Source of the DNA: Flavobacterium phragmitis
Lineage (GTDB): Bacteria; Bacteroidota; Bacteroidia; Flavobacteriales; Flavobacteriaceae
Length of the DNA: 64,000 nucleotides
Reading direction: 5' to 3'
NCBI RefSeq assembly: GCF_900112575.1
Contig: NZ_FOMH01000014.1
Span: 1 to 64,000, forward strand
The translations under genes were made by a program, and so were the position numbers. Below the pieces are notes generated by a model. It was given only the letters and a program-made list of their open reading frames with translations. It ran no database searches and had not been told where the DNA came from. Each line of letters begins with the position of its first letter. Position 1 is the stretch's first letter. Of this stretch, positions 1 to 8,095 are shown piece by piece.

Positions 1-293
1 ATCTAAATCAGCAGCTTCGAGGGATTTACAATAACAACAATGACAAGCGCATTGCCATGACCAAACTGGCTCATTGGTATAGAAATGTAGAGGAATCAGG
101 TTTTAAAAATTTTAATATCCTGCTCAATACCATAACCATTAATTACAAATCAATCTTGAACTATTTTGATAACAGAAGCACAAATGCTTCGGCTGAATCT
201 TTTAATGCTAAAATAAAAGCTTTTAGAGCGCAGTTCAGAGGGGTTAGAAATATAGATTTTTTCTTATTCAGATTATCCAATCTTTTTGCTTAA
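1..293 (+). CDS. DDE transposase, C-terminal fragment (5' end outside window)
   Basis: The reading frame is open from base 3 to the TAA at 291-293, with no start codon needed, so this is the end of a gene that begins before the window. The visible 96 residues include HWYRNVEESG, NTITINYKSILNYF and STNASAESFNAKIKAFRAQ, a pattern known from the C-terminal catalytic part of ISL3/ISAon1-type DDE transposases of Bacteroidota, where the Glu in AESFNAKIK fits the last acidic residue of the DDE triad. It would cut and join insertion-sequence ends. The terminal inverted repeat of the element cannot be identified with certainty. The family call rests on remembered motifs; that it is a transposase is fairly secure. 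Confidence 0.8.
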   Translation, partial: LNQQLRGIYNNNNDKRIAMTKLAHWYRNVEESGFKNFNILLNTITINYKSILNYFDNRSTNASAESFNAKIKAFRAQFRGVRNIDFFLFRLSNLFA

Positions 294-356
294 TCCCCAA
301 CTTTTGAACCTGATCCGAAAATAAAAGCAAAAATGATTGAAAGTTAGCGTATTAAA

Positions 357-390
357 AAATGGCGCCAATTGTCTTCAATTGGCGCCATTT
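357..390 (-). terminator. Rho-independent terminator of tRNA-Arg
   Basis: A perfect 15-bp inverted repeat (357-371 and 376-390) encloses a 4-base loop. Read on the minus strand it ends in a T run (from the A run at 354-359). It lies 10 bases beyond the 3' end of the tRNA-Arg gene and so most likely ends that transcript. Confidence 0.85.
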
Positions 391-400
391 GGCTTTCTAG

Positions 401-474
401 TGACCTCGACAGGATTCAAACCTGTAACCTTCTGAGCCGTAATCAGATGCGCTATTCAGTTGCGCCACGAGGCC
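401..474 (-). tRNA. tRNA-Arg (anticodon ACG)
   Basis: The reverse complement folds as a full cloverleaf of 74 bases. The acceptor stem GGCCTCG pairs with CGAGGTC (one G-U), the D arm is GCGC/GCGC, and the anticodon stem TCTGA/TCAGA carries the loop TTACGGC, so the anticodon is ACG. The T arm is ACAGG-TTTGAAT-CCTGT and the discriminator base is A. The CCA end is not encoded. It reads CGN arginine codons, with A34 presumably edited to inosine as is usual for this tRNA. Promoter and terminator flank it closely, so it is a single-gene unit. Confidence 0.95.
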
Positions 475-532
475 TATTTTTGCTATCATTAAGCTATTTT
501 TTTGTAGCTTTGTTGATTGCTTATTGCGGGTG

Positions 533-562
533 CAAAGATAGACATAAATGTGAGATAAACAA
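533..562 (-). promoter_or_regulatory. Promoter of tRNA-Arg
   Basis: On the minus strand TTG (560-562) is followed after 19 bases by TATCTTTG (533-540), an exact match to the Bacteroidota consensus TTG-N17-23-TAnnTTTG. Transcription would start near 527, about 50 bases before the tRNA. Confidence 0.8.
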
Positions 563-590
563 GGAAAAAATAACAGAAAATTAAAAAAAA

Positions 591-1103
591 ATGAAGATTG
601 AAAAGTATATACGTGATATTCAGGGTTTTCCTAAAGAAGGAATTTTATTTAAAGATATCACTCCACTGCTAATTAACCCCGAAGCAAGAACAAATTGCCT
701 TAGAATTCTGGTTGATTCTTTAGAAGGAAAGAAAATCGATAAAGTTGTAGGAGCAGAATCTCGTGGTTTTTTCTTCGGAACGTTATTGGCTCAGGAATTA
801 AATGCCGGATTTGTTCCTGTGAGAAAACCTAAAAAGCTTCCATATGATACGATTTCTGCCTCTTATGAATTAGAATATGGGTCTGATAGTCTGGAAATGC
901 ATACTGATGCCATTAAAAAAGGAGATCGCGTATTAATTCACGATGATGTTCTGGCAACTGGCGGAACGGCAAAAGCAGTCTGTGAATTGGTTGAGAAATT
1001 GGGAGGCGAAATTGTACAATGCAATTTCTTAATGGAGCTGACTTTTCTTAACGGAAGAGAAAAAATAAAAGAATATCCAGTTTTTGCTGCATTGACGTAT
1101 TGA
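591..1103 (+). CDS. apt: Adenine phosphoribosyltransferase
   Basis: A 170-residue cytoplasmic purine-salvage enzyme that makes AMP and pyrophosphate from adenine and PRPP. The length is normal for Apt. The PRPP-binding loop (residues about 114-127, IHDDVLATGGTA) and the segments FPKEGILFKDITPLL (13-27) and GAESRGFFFG (54-63) are typical of the family. ATG at 591 gives the full N-terminus. It is transcribed away from the tRNA-Arg gene; the next gene on the right faces it and ends one base away (1105), so it is probably monocistronic. Confidence 0.97.
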   Translation: MKIEKYIRDIQGFPKEGILFKDITPLLINPEARTNCLRILVDSLEGKKIDKVVGAESRGFFFGTLLAQELNAGFVPVRKPKKLPYDTISASYELEYGSDSLEMHTDAIKKGDRVLIHDDVLATGGTAKAVCELVEKLGGEIVQCNFLMELTFLNGREKIKEYPVFAALTY

Positions 1104-1104
1104 T

Positions 1105-1755
1105 TCAGACCAAAACAATTTTATGCTTAATGGCATAAAGCACCAATCCGATACGGGTTTTTATTTCTAGTTTGTCAAAAAGTATTTCGCGATAACCGTC
1201 GATAGTTTTAGGGCTTAAACACATTTCTGATGCAATTTCTTTATAAGTCATTTCAGTGCAGGCGTGTTTGATAAAGACAATTTCTTTTTCCTTTAAACTA
1301 ATTTTTTTGTTATCGCTGTTTACTTTATTGATGAGCATTCCGGAAACCAATTCGGTGAAATAAAAGCCTTTTTCCATTACACATTCTATCGCTTCTCTAA
1401 AAATTTCGGGTGAAGTGTCTTTCAATAAATAACCTTTGGCGCCGTTGGTAATCATTTTGATAATAATTTCATCATCGTCATTAACTGATAAAGCAATTAC
1501 TTTCAGGTCTGGTCGGTTTTCTTTCAACCATTTCATAGTGCTTAATCCGTCTAGAACGGGCATGTTTACATCGAGCAAAACAAGATCAATTTCAGCCGAT
1601 GTATTTTCTTCAAGATAATCAATAAACACTTTTCCGTTTTCAAAACGTTCTATTACTTCATAATCCCCAAAACTTTTGATTAAAAGCTCTAAGGATTGGG
1701 AAAATAACAAATGATCATCTACAATTATAATTTTATTTTTTGAGTTAGTTTTCAT
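1105..1755 (-). CDS. NarL/LuxR-family response regulator
   Basis: 216 residues. The receiver domain spans about 8-125, with acidic residues D13/D14 and phosphoacceptor D62 in LLDVNMPVLDG, and a conserved Lys in YLLKDTS. A LuxR/GerE helix-turn-helix follows at about 150-212 (LSPKTIDGYREILFDKL). It should bind DNA when phosphorylated by the kinase encoded immediately upstream, whose 3' end overlaps this start by 11 bases, a sign of translational coupling. It is the last gene of a four-gene minus-strand operon. The targets are unknown; the operon's own promoter region and the divergent genes at 3849-8919 are natural candidates (inference). Confidence 0.93.
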   Translation of the reverse strand: MKTNSKNKIIIVDDHLLFSQSLELLIKSFGDYEVIERFENGKVFIDYLEENTSAEIDLVLLDVNMPVLDGLSTMKWLKENRPDLKVIALSVNDDDEIIIKMITNGAKGYLLKDTSPEIFREAIECVMEKGFYFTELVSGMLINKVNSDNKKISLKEKEIVFIKHACTEMTYKEIASEMCLSPKTIDGYREILFDKLEIKTRIGLVLYAIKHKIVLV

Positions 1756-2527
1756 GGCCTTGAGTTAAAGGGTATTCGATAGTTACACTTGTTCCAGTTT
1801 CATCAGAATTCAAAATTAGTTTGGCACCAATTAGCTTGGCTCTCAATTTCATATTGTTCAAACCTAAACCGGAATTTGATTTCTTAAGATCATATCCAAT
1901 TCCGAAATCTTTTAGTTTTAACCTGAAAACCGTATCAGTAGTTTCGATAAAAACATCAAATAAATCGCTTCTGGAATGTTTTAAACTGTTATGAAGCGCT
2001 TCCTGAAAGATTCGGTAAATAATTAATTCGTGTTCTTCGTTTATCGTCGGTACGGTTCCAATCTGATTGAAATTGTATTTGATTTTTTTAAGTTTTTTAA
2101 TTCTTTCCAAATCCTGCTGAATGGCTTCGAGAAAATTGTTCTGCAGTAAATTGTCTTTATTGATAATTCGGGAAAGAATTCTTAATTCGTCAAGTGATTT
2201 GGCTAAAACGGCTTTTAAATCTTTAAGTTCTTCAATATTTATATTTTTATTGCTGATTGAAATATTGAGTTGCATAATGGCAACCGAAATAATCTGACCT
2301 ATATTATCATGCAGTTCTTTGCTGATTTCGGATAAAGTCTGATCCTTTATCTCGATTCTGGTTTTGACTAATTCGGACTGGAAATACAAATCGGCTTCCA
2401 TTTTCTCCACTACGAAATTATTTTTCTTCTTTAGGAAATAGAAGAAAATGATAACTAAAACGATAATGAGGGTAAAGAAAACAATACCCAGTGAAATGAC
2501 TAATAATTGTATTTCTTTTCGCTCCAT
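1745..2527 (-). CDS. Membrane sensor histidine kinase (HisKA_3 type)
   Basis: 260 residues with one N-terminal membrane segment (about 9-32) and almost no periplasmic part. The dimerisation domain carries the phosphoacceptor H73 in SKELHDNIGQII, the NarX/DesK-type H box. The C-terminal ATPase domain has an N-box-like region (FQEALHNSLKHS), a G1 box (LKDFGIGYD) and a G2 box (SGLGLNNMKLRA). It pairs with the NarL-type regulator next to it. Because it lacks a sensor domain, input probably comes through the membrane protein encoded upstream (2500-3147), whose stop overlaps this start by 28 bases; that link is inferred from gene order. Confidence 0.93.
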   Translation of the reverse strand: MERKEIQLLVISLGIVFFTLIIVLVIIFFYFLKKKNNFVVEKMEADLYFQSELVKTRIEIKDQTLSEISKELHDNIGQIISVAIMQLNISISNKNINIEELKDLKAVLAKSLDELRILSRIINKDNLLQNNFLEAIQQDLERIKKLKKIKYNFNQIGTVPTINEEHELIIYRIFQEALHNSLKHSRSDLFDVFIETTDTVFRLKLKDFGIGYDLKKSNSGLGLNNMKLRAKLIGAKLILNSDETGTSVTIEYPLTQGHEN

Positions 2528-3147
2528 AGAAATCCGATTATAAAACAGCTGTGTGCCAGAAAATTTAAAATAAACAAAACGAGACTGAAAATAGATTCGT
2601 CCTGTTTGATTAAAAACCAGTTTATTGCCAACATAAATGGTGTAAAGGGAACATGAAAAACGAGTATTCCTAAAACATACCAGAAAAAGACCGACTTTTT
2701 AAAATTTAATATTTTCTCAGAATTAAAAATCTCAATCAGATATAGACAAGACAAAATCAAGACTAATAAAACACCAATTGCAAAGCTGTAGGTGAAAGAA
2801 CGGTTCATGTCTTCTTTAAAATATAAGCTATTCAGGAAATAGGAAATGATAAATAAGATTAGGAATAGTACAGCTGCAATTCGGTCTTTGTATTTGGTCA
2901 ACAAGGCTCTTAAAAGTAATATATAGGCAGAAAAACTGGCAAACATGTAGAAATTGTAAACGTAAAAGTTTAATAAACCCGTCCATTGCGTAAAATAGTA
3001 GCCTACAATTTCGGTTATGATTGAAAACCAGATTAAAAGTACTAAAAATTTAGCTTTATTGCCAGGAAGTTTTGGAAGTGACAAGACACCAACGATTCCT
3101 GATAATAAAGCCAGATAAATGATATAAGATCTTAAAAATTCAAACAT
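2500..3147 (-). CDS. Unrecognised multi-pass membrane protein of the kinase operon
   Basis: 215 residues and at least six hydrophobic stretches, so an integral inner-membrane protein. I recognise no enzyme motif. ATG at 3147 (MFEFLRSY) is preferred to the TTG at 3183: it lies 7 bases after the upstream stop (3155) and directly precedes the first membrane helix. Its 3' end overlaps the kinase start by 28 bases. Similar genes commonly stand between a small soluble protein and a kinase in Flavobacteria, as far as I recall. A sensory role for the domain-poor kinase is inferred. Confidence 0.75.
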   Translation of the reverse strand: MFEFLRSYIIYLALLSGIVGVLSLPKLPGNKAKFLVLLIWFSIITEIVGYYFTQWTGLLNFYVYNFYMFASFSAYILLLRALLTKYKDRIAAVLFLILFIISYFLNSLYFKEDMNRSFTYSFAIGVLLVLILSCLYLIEIFNSEKILNFKKSVFFWYVLGILVFHVPFTPFMLAINWFLIKQDESIFSLVLFILNFLAHSCFIIGFLWSEKKYNY

Positions 3148-3154
3148 AAATATA

Positions 3155-3586
3155 TTAGTATAATAAGCTTGGCGGTCTTCCAATGTTTCCGTAGTTCATG
3201 GGGTCGAGGTCTTGAATGTCAGCTGAAGTTGCTTCTTGTTTTAAGGCAAAACTTTGAATCTTTTCCGTATTCTTTTCTATTTTTTTTCCTGTTGGAACTA
3301 AGAATAAAGTAGTTAATCCTGCTTTTTCGCCATGTTTTTCATCGTCAGGATAAACTCCAAAATAAAAACGGATTCCATCTACATTATAACCTTGTTTTGT
3401 TCCGTTAGTTTTGATGTAATGAATATAGTTTTCTAATTCTTCCAAAGAGTACCATATGGCATTTGCATCTTCTTTTTCTGCTTTTTTAGCTGTAAGTGAA
3501 GCTCTTTTATTGTTGTAATTCACATTTAATTGTCGGGCAAATTCTTTTGTAATTAGCTGACTCGGTTTTGCGGGAGGATTTTTCAT
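3155..3586 (-). CDS. Uncharacterised soluble protein, first gene of the kinase operon
   Basis: 143 residues with no signal peptide and no membrane segment. Recognisable patches are a Lys/Ala-rich region near 30-42, YSLEELENYIHYIK (about 47-60), GIRFYFGVYPDDE (70-82), TTLFLVPT (91-98) and a Gly/Pro end GNIGRPPSLLY. I have seen this pattern as a repeated, unnamed Bacteroidota family but know no function. It is first in the operon, 55 bases after the probable transcription start, and its stop lies 7 bases before the membrane-protein ATG. Translational coupling suggests it acts with the membrane protein and kinase, for example as an accessory or effector. Confidence 0.75.
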   Translation of the reverse strand: MKNPPAKPSQLITKEFARQLNVNYNNKRASLTAKKAEKEDANAIWYSLEELENYIHYIKTNGTKQGYNVDGIRFYFGVYPDDEKHGEKAGLTTLFLVPTGKKIEKNTEKIQSFALKQEATSADIQDLDPMNYGNIGRPPSLLY

Positions 3587-3647
3587 GATTTAATTATTAT
3601 TTATTGGTTAAGGATTTAGTTAGCAGTGTTTTGACTACTGTTGAGGA

Positions 3648-3678
3648 CAAAATTATCGGAATGCTGAAATTTGGACAA
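3648..3678 (-). promoter_or_regulatory. Promoter of the kinase operon
   Basis: On the minus strand TTG (3676-3678) and TAATTTTG (3648-3655) are 20 bases apart, matching the phylum consensus. The start point would be near 3641, giving a leader of about 55 bases before the ATG at 3586. Confidence 0.7.
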
Positions 3679-3687
3679 GGGGAAATA

Positions 3688-3707
3688 TACCCTTTTTTTG
3701 TTGGGTA
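3688..3707. promoter_or_regulatory. Candidate operator, paired TACCC heptamers
   Basis: TACCCTT (3688-3694) and TTGGGTA (3701-3707) form an inverted pair separated by 6 bases, starting 10 bases upstream of the kinase-operon TTG box. A further TGGGTTA is at 3725-3731. NarL-type regulators bind heptamers beginning TAC, so this could be the site of the regulator encoded in the operon. The arms are short and chance cannot be excluded. Confidence 0.3.
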
Positions 3708-3848
3708 AATTTATTTAAAAAAAATGGGTTAAAGTGCTGTTACATAATATTTTGTGAAATAAGAATTTTACATCGTCAGTTTTAAGCTAGAAACAGACAG
3801 TAAAAAAATGTAAAACCTTATGAAGTAATTAACTAAAAAATTAAAATT

Positions 3849-5864
3849 ATGTCACAACCAACACCCCTAGGTTATCCTCATGCAGGAGCCGGAACAGTAG
3901 AAATTCTATTAGAGAAAGAAGATGGAGCAGATTATGCAGTGCTTTTCTCGCCAGATCCTAACAATATGTTATTGAGAGATGCCGGTCTGCCAATGCAGTT
4001 TTACTATTATCCAAAATCACCACGTCTGGCGAAGCATCCTGATGGTAGATTTAAGTTTGCAATGCAGGTTTTTAAATCAGAAGGAGATTCTACCACAGTA
4101 ATTGGTGCAGAAGGATTAGAAGAAGAGGCCGGTGCTTACACTACCTTGACCAGTACGATTGATTTGCCTGAAGCTTTATTAAAGAAGGCAATTGATAAAT
4201 TGAAAACGAGACTGAATTCTGATTATAAAAATCATAGAAAATCAACTCTTTTTGGATTGTTTTCTTTCTTAATCGGAGTAGATAAAGATTTCAACACCAC
4301 TAATGTCAGACCAATTCAGCTCACAGAGAACAATATTGCCATGCATGTTGTGGGTGAAAAATCACCAAATAATCCTTTTGGAGGAGCCAATCCGTGGACA
4401 TTTAATATTCAGGGAGAAGGAGCCGGAACAACTTTTGGGCTTGGAGACAATGCGCTCTCAGTTTTAATGGGAAGAAACAGTGCTTCACTGGTAAAAAATG
4501 CATTGGAAATTGGAAGCAACAATCTTGTTGTCGAAAATAACATAAAGTACAAAGCTTACATGCCGACTACGGTTATTAAAACAACAATTGATGTTAAAAA
4601 AGTACACACTTATTTTTCTGCTAAAACAAGTGTGAGCTGGTCTTTTGTGGATTTAAACTGGGAACATGAATACGAAAAAATCCTTACTGAAGGTGGTATT
4701 ACAAGTGAAGTGATAACGGATGAGCAATTTTCTAACGAAGAAAAGAAAAAAGTAGAAGATTCGTTATTGCAAAAACAGAGAGAATTTGCTTTTGAAATGG
4801 TTAAAAAACAAATATTTGATGCTCCTGAAAAACAATTTACACCGGTAACATCTCCTGAGAAGCCAAACGGATTTTTCAGATTATTTATGGGACTTGGAAG
4901 TGTTGGAATGAATCTTAAGTCAGGAAGCCAGATTCGTGCGGTTAAATTTACAGATGAAATCAAATTCTCTGCAATCCAGGTTTTGGATTCAAAAATCAGT
5001 GGAAATTTGACTCCGTTGACTTTGAAAACTGGAGCAGAGGCAAAAGCAGATTTGAAAAATTATATTACTGAAATTCAGCTAGACGAAGATTTTTCTAAAG
5101 TTCAGGTGATTGCTTCTTTAAACGGAGGTTTAATTAAACTGGACAAAGACAGTGATATTGTAAATGATAGCCCGGTAAGTCAGGTTTCTATTGAAGTAGG
5201 ATATCCAGATTCTAAAGGTAAAATGATTTGGAAAAGTTCCGGAAGAATGATTGCGCCTGAAGGAACTCCGTTTGTAAAAAATACCAGTAAATCAGGAAAA
5301 GAAATCGATGCTATTTTTCCAGCAACCTGGAATGATAAATCAAAGGAAAAGAATGCTTTTGTGTTTGATTTTGTAAAAAATAATGGTTCAACCAAAGTTA
5401 AAGTTCGTCAAGAAGTAATGTATGAAAAAGACAAGAGAATCAAGCTAAAAGATACAACTCGAGAGTATGAATTTGAAGGAACTAAGATCTTCGTTCCACT
5501 TCCAATTCAGAACATGATCAATTATACTTTGTCAACAGAAGAACTTTATGATTGCGATACCTTGGAAGTGACTTTAAAAGTAGATAAGATGTCGTCGAAA
5601 AAGTTCAAATTCACTGTTGATAATTTTGAAGATGCGATTCCGTATAGAGCTTGGTACGAATCAGATTATACGATTAAACCAACAGAGTATAAAGTGAAAT
5701 ATACCTGTAGCGGAAAAATCGGTAAAAAATCTAAAAAGGTTTCTCTTTCTACAGATTATATCAAAATCGATTATCAGGAAGGCGATGTGTTATTTGAAAT
5801 TCCAACAGGAACCGATGCTCAAAATGCTGATATCGAGAAAATCAGAGCTCCATTTATGGAATAA
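3849..5864 (+). CDS. Large unrecognised cytosolic-type protein, first gene of muramidase cluster
   Basis: 671 residues; I recognise no family. There is no signal peptide, lipobox or membrane helix. The N-terminus (about 1-110) has VEILLEKEDGADYAVLF, DPNNMLLRDAGLPM and YYPKSPRLAKHPDG. The centre is Gly/Asn-rich (about 165-215: NNPFGGANPW, GAGTTFGLGD). About 285-330 is a charged helical stretch, and the last 250 residues look like repeated beta-sandwich material (VQVIASLNGG, SQVSIEVGYPDS, YKVKYTCSGK). ATG at 3849 follows an A-rich leader. A good terminator follows at 5883, so it may be expressed more strongly than the genes behind it. A structural or binding component is possible; I infer no enzyme activity. 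Confidence 0.8.
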   Translation: MSQPTPLGYPHAGAGTVEILLEKEDGADYAVLFSPDPNNMLLRDAGLPMQFYYYPKSPRLAKHPDGRFKFAMQVFKSEGDSTTVIGAEGLEEEAGAYTTLTSTIDLPEALLKKAIDKLKTRLNSDYKNHRKSTLFGLFSFLIGVDKDFNTTNVRPIQLTENNIAMHVVGEKSPNNPFGGANPWTFNIQGEGAGTTFGLGDNALSVLMGRNSASLVKNALEIGSNNLVVENNIKYKAYMPTTVIKTTIDVKKVHTYFSAKTSVSWSFVDLNWEHEYEKILTEGGITSEVITDEQFSNEEKKKVEDSLLQKQREFAFEMVKKQIFDAPEKQFTPVTSPEKPNGFFRLFMGLGSVGMNLKSGSQIRAVKFTDEIKFSAIQVLDSKISGNLTPLTLKTGAEAKADLKNYITEIQLDEDFSKVQVIASLNGGLIKLDKDSDIVNDSPVSQVSIEVGYPDSKGKMIWKSSGRMIAPEGTPFVKNTSKSGKEIDAIFPATWNDKSKEKNAFVFDFVKNNGSTKVKVRQEVMYEKDKRIKLKDTTREYEFEGTKIFVPLPIQNMINYTLSTEELYDCDTLEVTLKVDKMSSKKFKFTVDNFEDAIPYRAWYESDYTIKPTEYKVKYTCSGKIGKKSKKVSLSTDYIKIDYQEGDVLFEIPTGTDAQNADIEKIRAPFME

Positions 5865-5882
5865 TTTTTTTGAGACAATTTG

Positions 5883-5910
5883 CAAAAGGGACGTAATGTC
5901 CCTTTTGTTT
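5883..5910 (+). terminator. Terminator after the 671-residue gene
   Basis: Stem CAAAAGGGAC (5883-5892) pairs perfectly with GTCCCTTTTG (5898-5907) around a 5-base loop, followed by TTT. It lies 18 bases after the stop codon. Partial read-through would let the next two genes be made at a lower level. Confidence 0.7.
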
Positions 5911-5941
5911 CATAAGTCACTAATTATTAAACCTAAACGTT

Positions 5942-8095
5942 ATGCCAGATTTAAATACATTTAAGCTCGACGGAACTAAATTGGTTCCCATAAACAGATT
6001 TAATCTTGAGCCCGCCAAACCCAGTACTGCTTTTACAGCGGTCAATTTGAAAAAAGAAGCAGAGTTTAAGGTGATAGAACATCCCATAATTCATTCTATA
6101 GATATTAAGCCGATTATTGTAACGCTCCCTTTTATTGAGAATTATTTTCCGCTTATAGAAGGTGATAAGGCAATTACAGAAAATGATTCCTTTAAGGATT
6201 ATTTTAAAAATGATATTACGCTTTTCTTTCCACATGTTGAAATTGAACCAAATAATGGAACTGTTTTTTATTATGAAAATGTACCGGATAAATCTGGAAA
6301 TAAAGGTGGACTTTTAGGAAAAGTTACTTTAAAATATAAGTTGAAAGACAAGTTGTTACAGGTTGATCAAAAAAGTATTACTTTAAATCTAAAAGAAGCG
6401 GTTTTAAACCTCAAAGTAAATCGTGATTTTGTAAAGGTAAACGGAATCGTTGATACAGGGACGCAGGAAATTCAGTTTGATTTGATTGATGAAGCTGTGA
6501 AAATTGCGTTCCTGAATTTAGTTTCAAATCTAAATGATTTAAAATGTAATATTGATCTTTTTTTTGATTTTAAAGGCTATTCTAAAATCAAAAGAAATTT
6601 TCTGTTTGCCAGAGATATTACCGTTTTAAAAAGCGGTATTACTCTGAAAAAAGATTTAACTTCTCCTAAAACAACAATACAGCCTAAAACAACGCTTATT
6701 AGTAGTCCGCTAATGGTGAAGGCTAATTTAGCTACAACAATAGCTCCAAAGACAGCTATTTCAGAAATACAGCGTGAGAACAGTATTAAAGCAGATGTTC
6801 AGGAAGAATATGTAAAAAGTACTTTTCTGCTTAAAGTAAATAAAACCTTAAGTTATCCAATTGGAGCAGATCCGGTAACGAGTTTATATAAGACAATTGG
6901 AGGTGGTTTTGTCAATATTCCTTTTAATCTAAATGAGGATTTTTCGCAGTTCAAACAAATCTTTGTGACAGGTTTTAATTTTAGTAAACTTTCCATTTAT
7001 AAATCAATGGTGCAGCCGAATACTTTTTTGCTGATTTCCAAAGTGTATAGTTTATCAAAGGATTTGAATACCATGAAACCTTGTATTTCGACTATTTTTC
7101 ATGCGTATGAAGAAGGAGCGGGGACTTCGGAAGAAATTTCAAAAATCAGTTTTCAGTTTGCAATTGGTCCAAATCTTTCTGATTTTGATTTAGCCAAATT
7201 GAAAATCGCTTTGCTTCAGAATAATTTTATTGACGGAGATGCTACAGATTATTTTGATAAAGTGCAGTTTTTGTTTCCAAATGACATTTCGGCTGAATAC
7301 GAAGTTAGCGGTAATTGTTTTTTACAACAATCCGATATTTCGACGGACGGAAAACATTTTCTTTTTAATCTTTCTACCGAAAATTTATCGGAAGCGAGTA
7401 TTATGATTAACGCTTTAAATAATACCATTACGCAGTACGCCAATATTAATTTTAAACATAAAGAAATAAAAGATTCCAGTGTTATAGAATTGAATATCGA
7501 ACAAACGATAGGAGAAATTCTGGAAACTCTGATTGATAATTCAGCAAAGAAAATCCAGATTAACAACCAGTCTATCTCAAACTGCAAGCTTAATTCGGTA
7601 CTGTTGGTTTACAATCAAAATGCTACTTATCTGAACAATGTCTTTTTTAAAAATTATCCTCAACTTATCAGTAATGATACCAGGCTTTTAGATTTTTCGG
7701 CAGTTAATCCAAGTACTTCGGGTGAATTAAAGAATGTCTTTTTCGATTTTGAAAACATAGAAAATATAAGTTCTGAATTTAGTCAGGTGGTTTCACAGTC
7801 AACCGCATACAACAGATATATTCAAGTTCAGATTAAAGGTCAGACTGCAACCACAAACAGAATTACGATTGATTTAACGGTTCAGGAAACAGGAAGTAAA
7901 TTTTCAGTAGAACGTTTAAAATCTGAATTCGCGACCCCAATATTGTTCAATTTTATTGTTAAGAATACAGTGAACAATACTACTTTGATTTTTTACAAAG
8001 TCAATTATTTTGACAAAAACGACAATCTCATCGGTACAAAAAATGAAGTTTTTGATTTCTCAAAAGCATCAATCCTAACCATAAATAAAAAATAA
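5942..8095 (+). CDS. Large unrecognised beta-rich protein of muramidase cluster
   Basis: 717 residues with no signal peptide, lipobox or membrane helix and no known family recognised. The composition is that of many beta strands (alternating Val/Ile/Leu/Phe with Asn, Asp and Lys). A Thr/Pro/Lys-rich linker at about 240-275 (SPKTTIQPKTTLISS) separates an N-terminal half from a C-terminal half that begins with a new strand-rich region (TFLLKVNKTLSYPIG). The gene ends in TAATG: its stop overlaps the ATG of the muramidase gene by one base, so the two are translationally coupled. This firmly ties the unknown protein to peptidoglycan hydrolysis in context, though not in mechanism. Confidence 0.8.
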   Translation: MPDLNTFKLDGTKLVPINRFNLEPAKPSTAFTAVNLKKEAEFKVIEHPIIHSIDIKPIIVTLPFIENYFPLIEGDKAITENDSFKDYFKNDITLFFPHVEIEPNNGTVFYYENVPDKSGNKGGLLGKVTLKYKLKDKLLQVDQKSITLNLKEAVLNLKVNRDFVKVNGIVDTGTQEIQFDLIDEAVKIAFLNLVSNLNDLKCNIDLFFDFKGYSKIKRNFLFARDITVLKSGITLKKDLTSPKTTIQPKTTLISSPLMVKANLATTIAPKTAISEIQRENSIKADVQEEYVKSTFLLKVNKTLSYPIGADPVTSLYKTIGGGFVNIPFNLNEDFSQFKQIFVTGFNFSKLSIYKSMVQPNTFLLISKVYSLSKDLNTMKPCISTIFHAYEEGAGTSEEISKISFQFAIGPNLSDFDLAKLKIALLQNNFIDGDATDYFDKVQFLFPNDISAEYEVSGNCFLQQSDISTDGKHFLFNLSTENLSEASIMINALNNTITQYANINFKHKEIKDSSVIELNIEQTIGEILETLIDNSAKKIQINNQSISNCKLNSVLLVYNQNATYLNNVFFKNYPQLISNDTRLLDFSAVNPSTSGELKNVFFDFENIENISSEFSQVVSQSTAYNRYIQVQIKGQTATTNRITIDLTVQETGSKFSVERLKSEFATPILFNFIVKNTVNNTTLIFYKVNYFDKNDNLIGTKNEVFDFSKASILTINKK

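Noticed and set aside
369..584. Open frame of 71 codons on the plus strand
   Set aside because: It runs through the tRNA-Arg gene and its promoter on the opposite strand; no coding signal.
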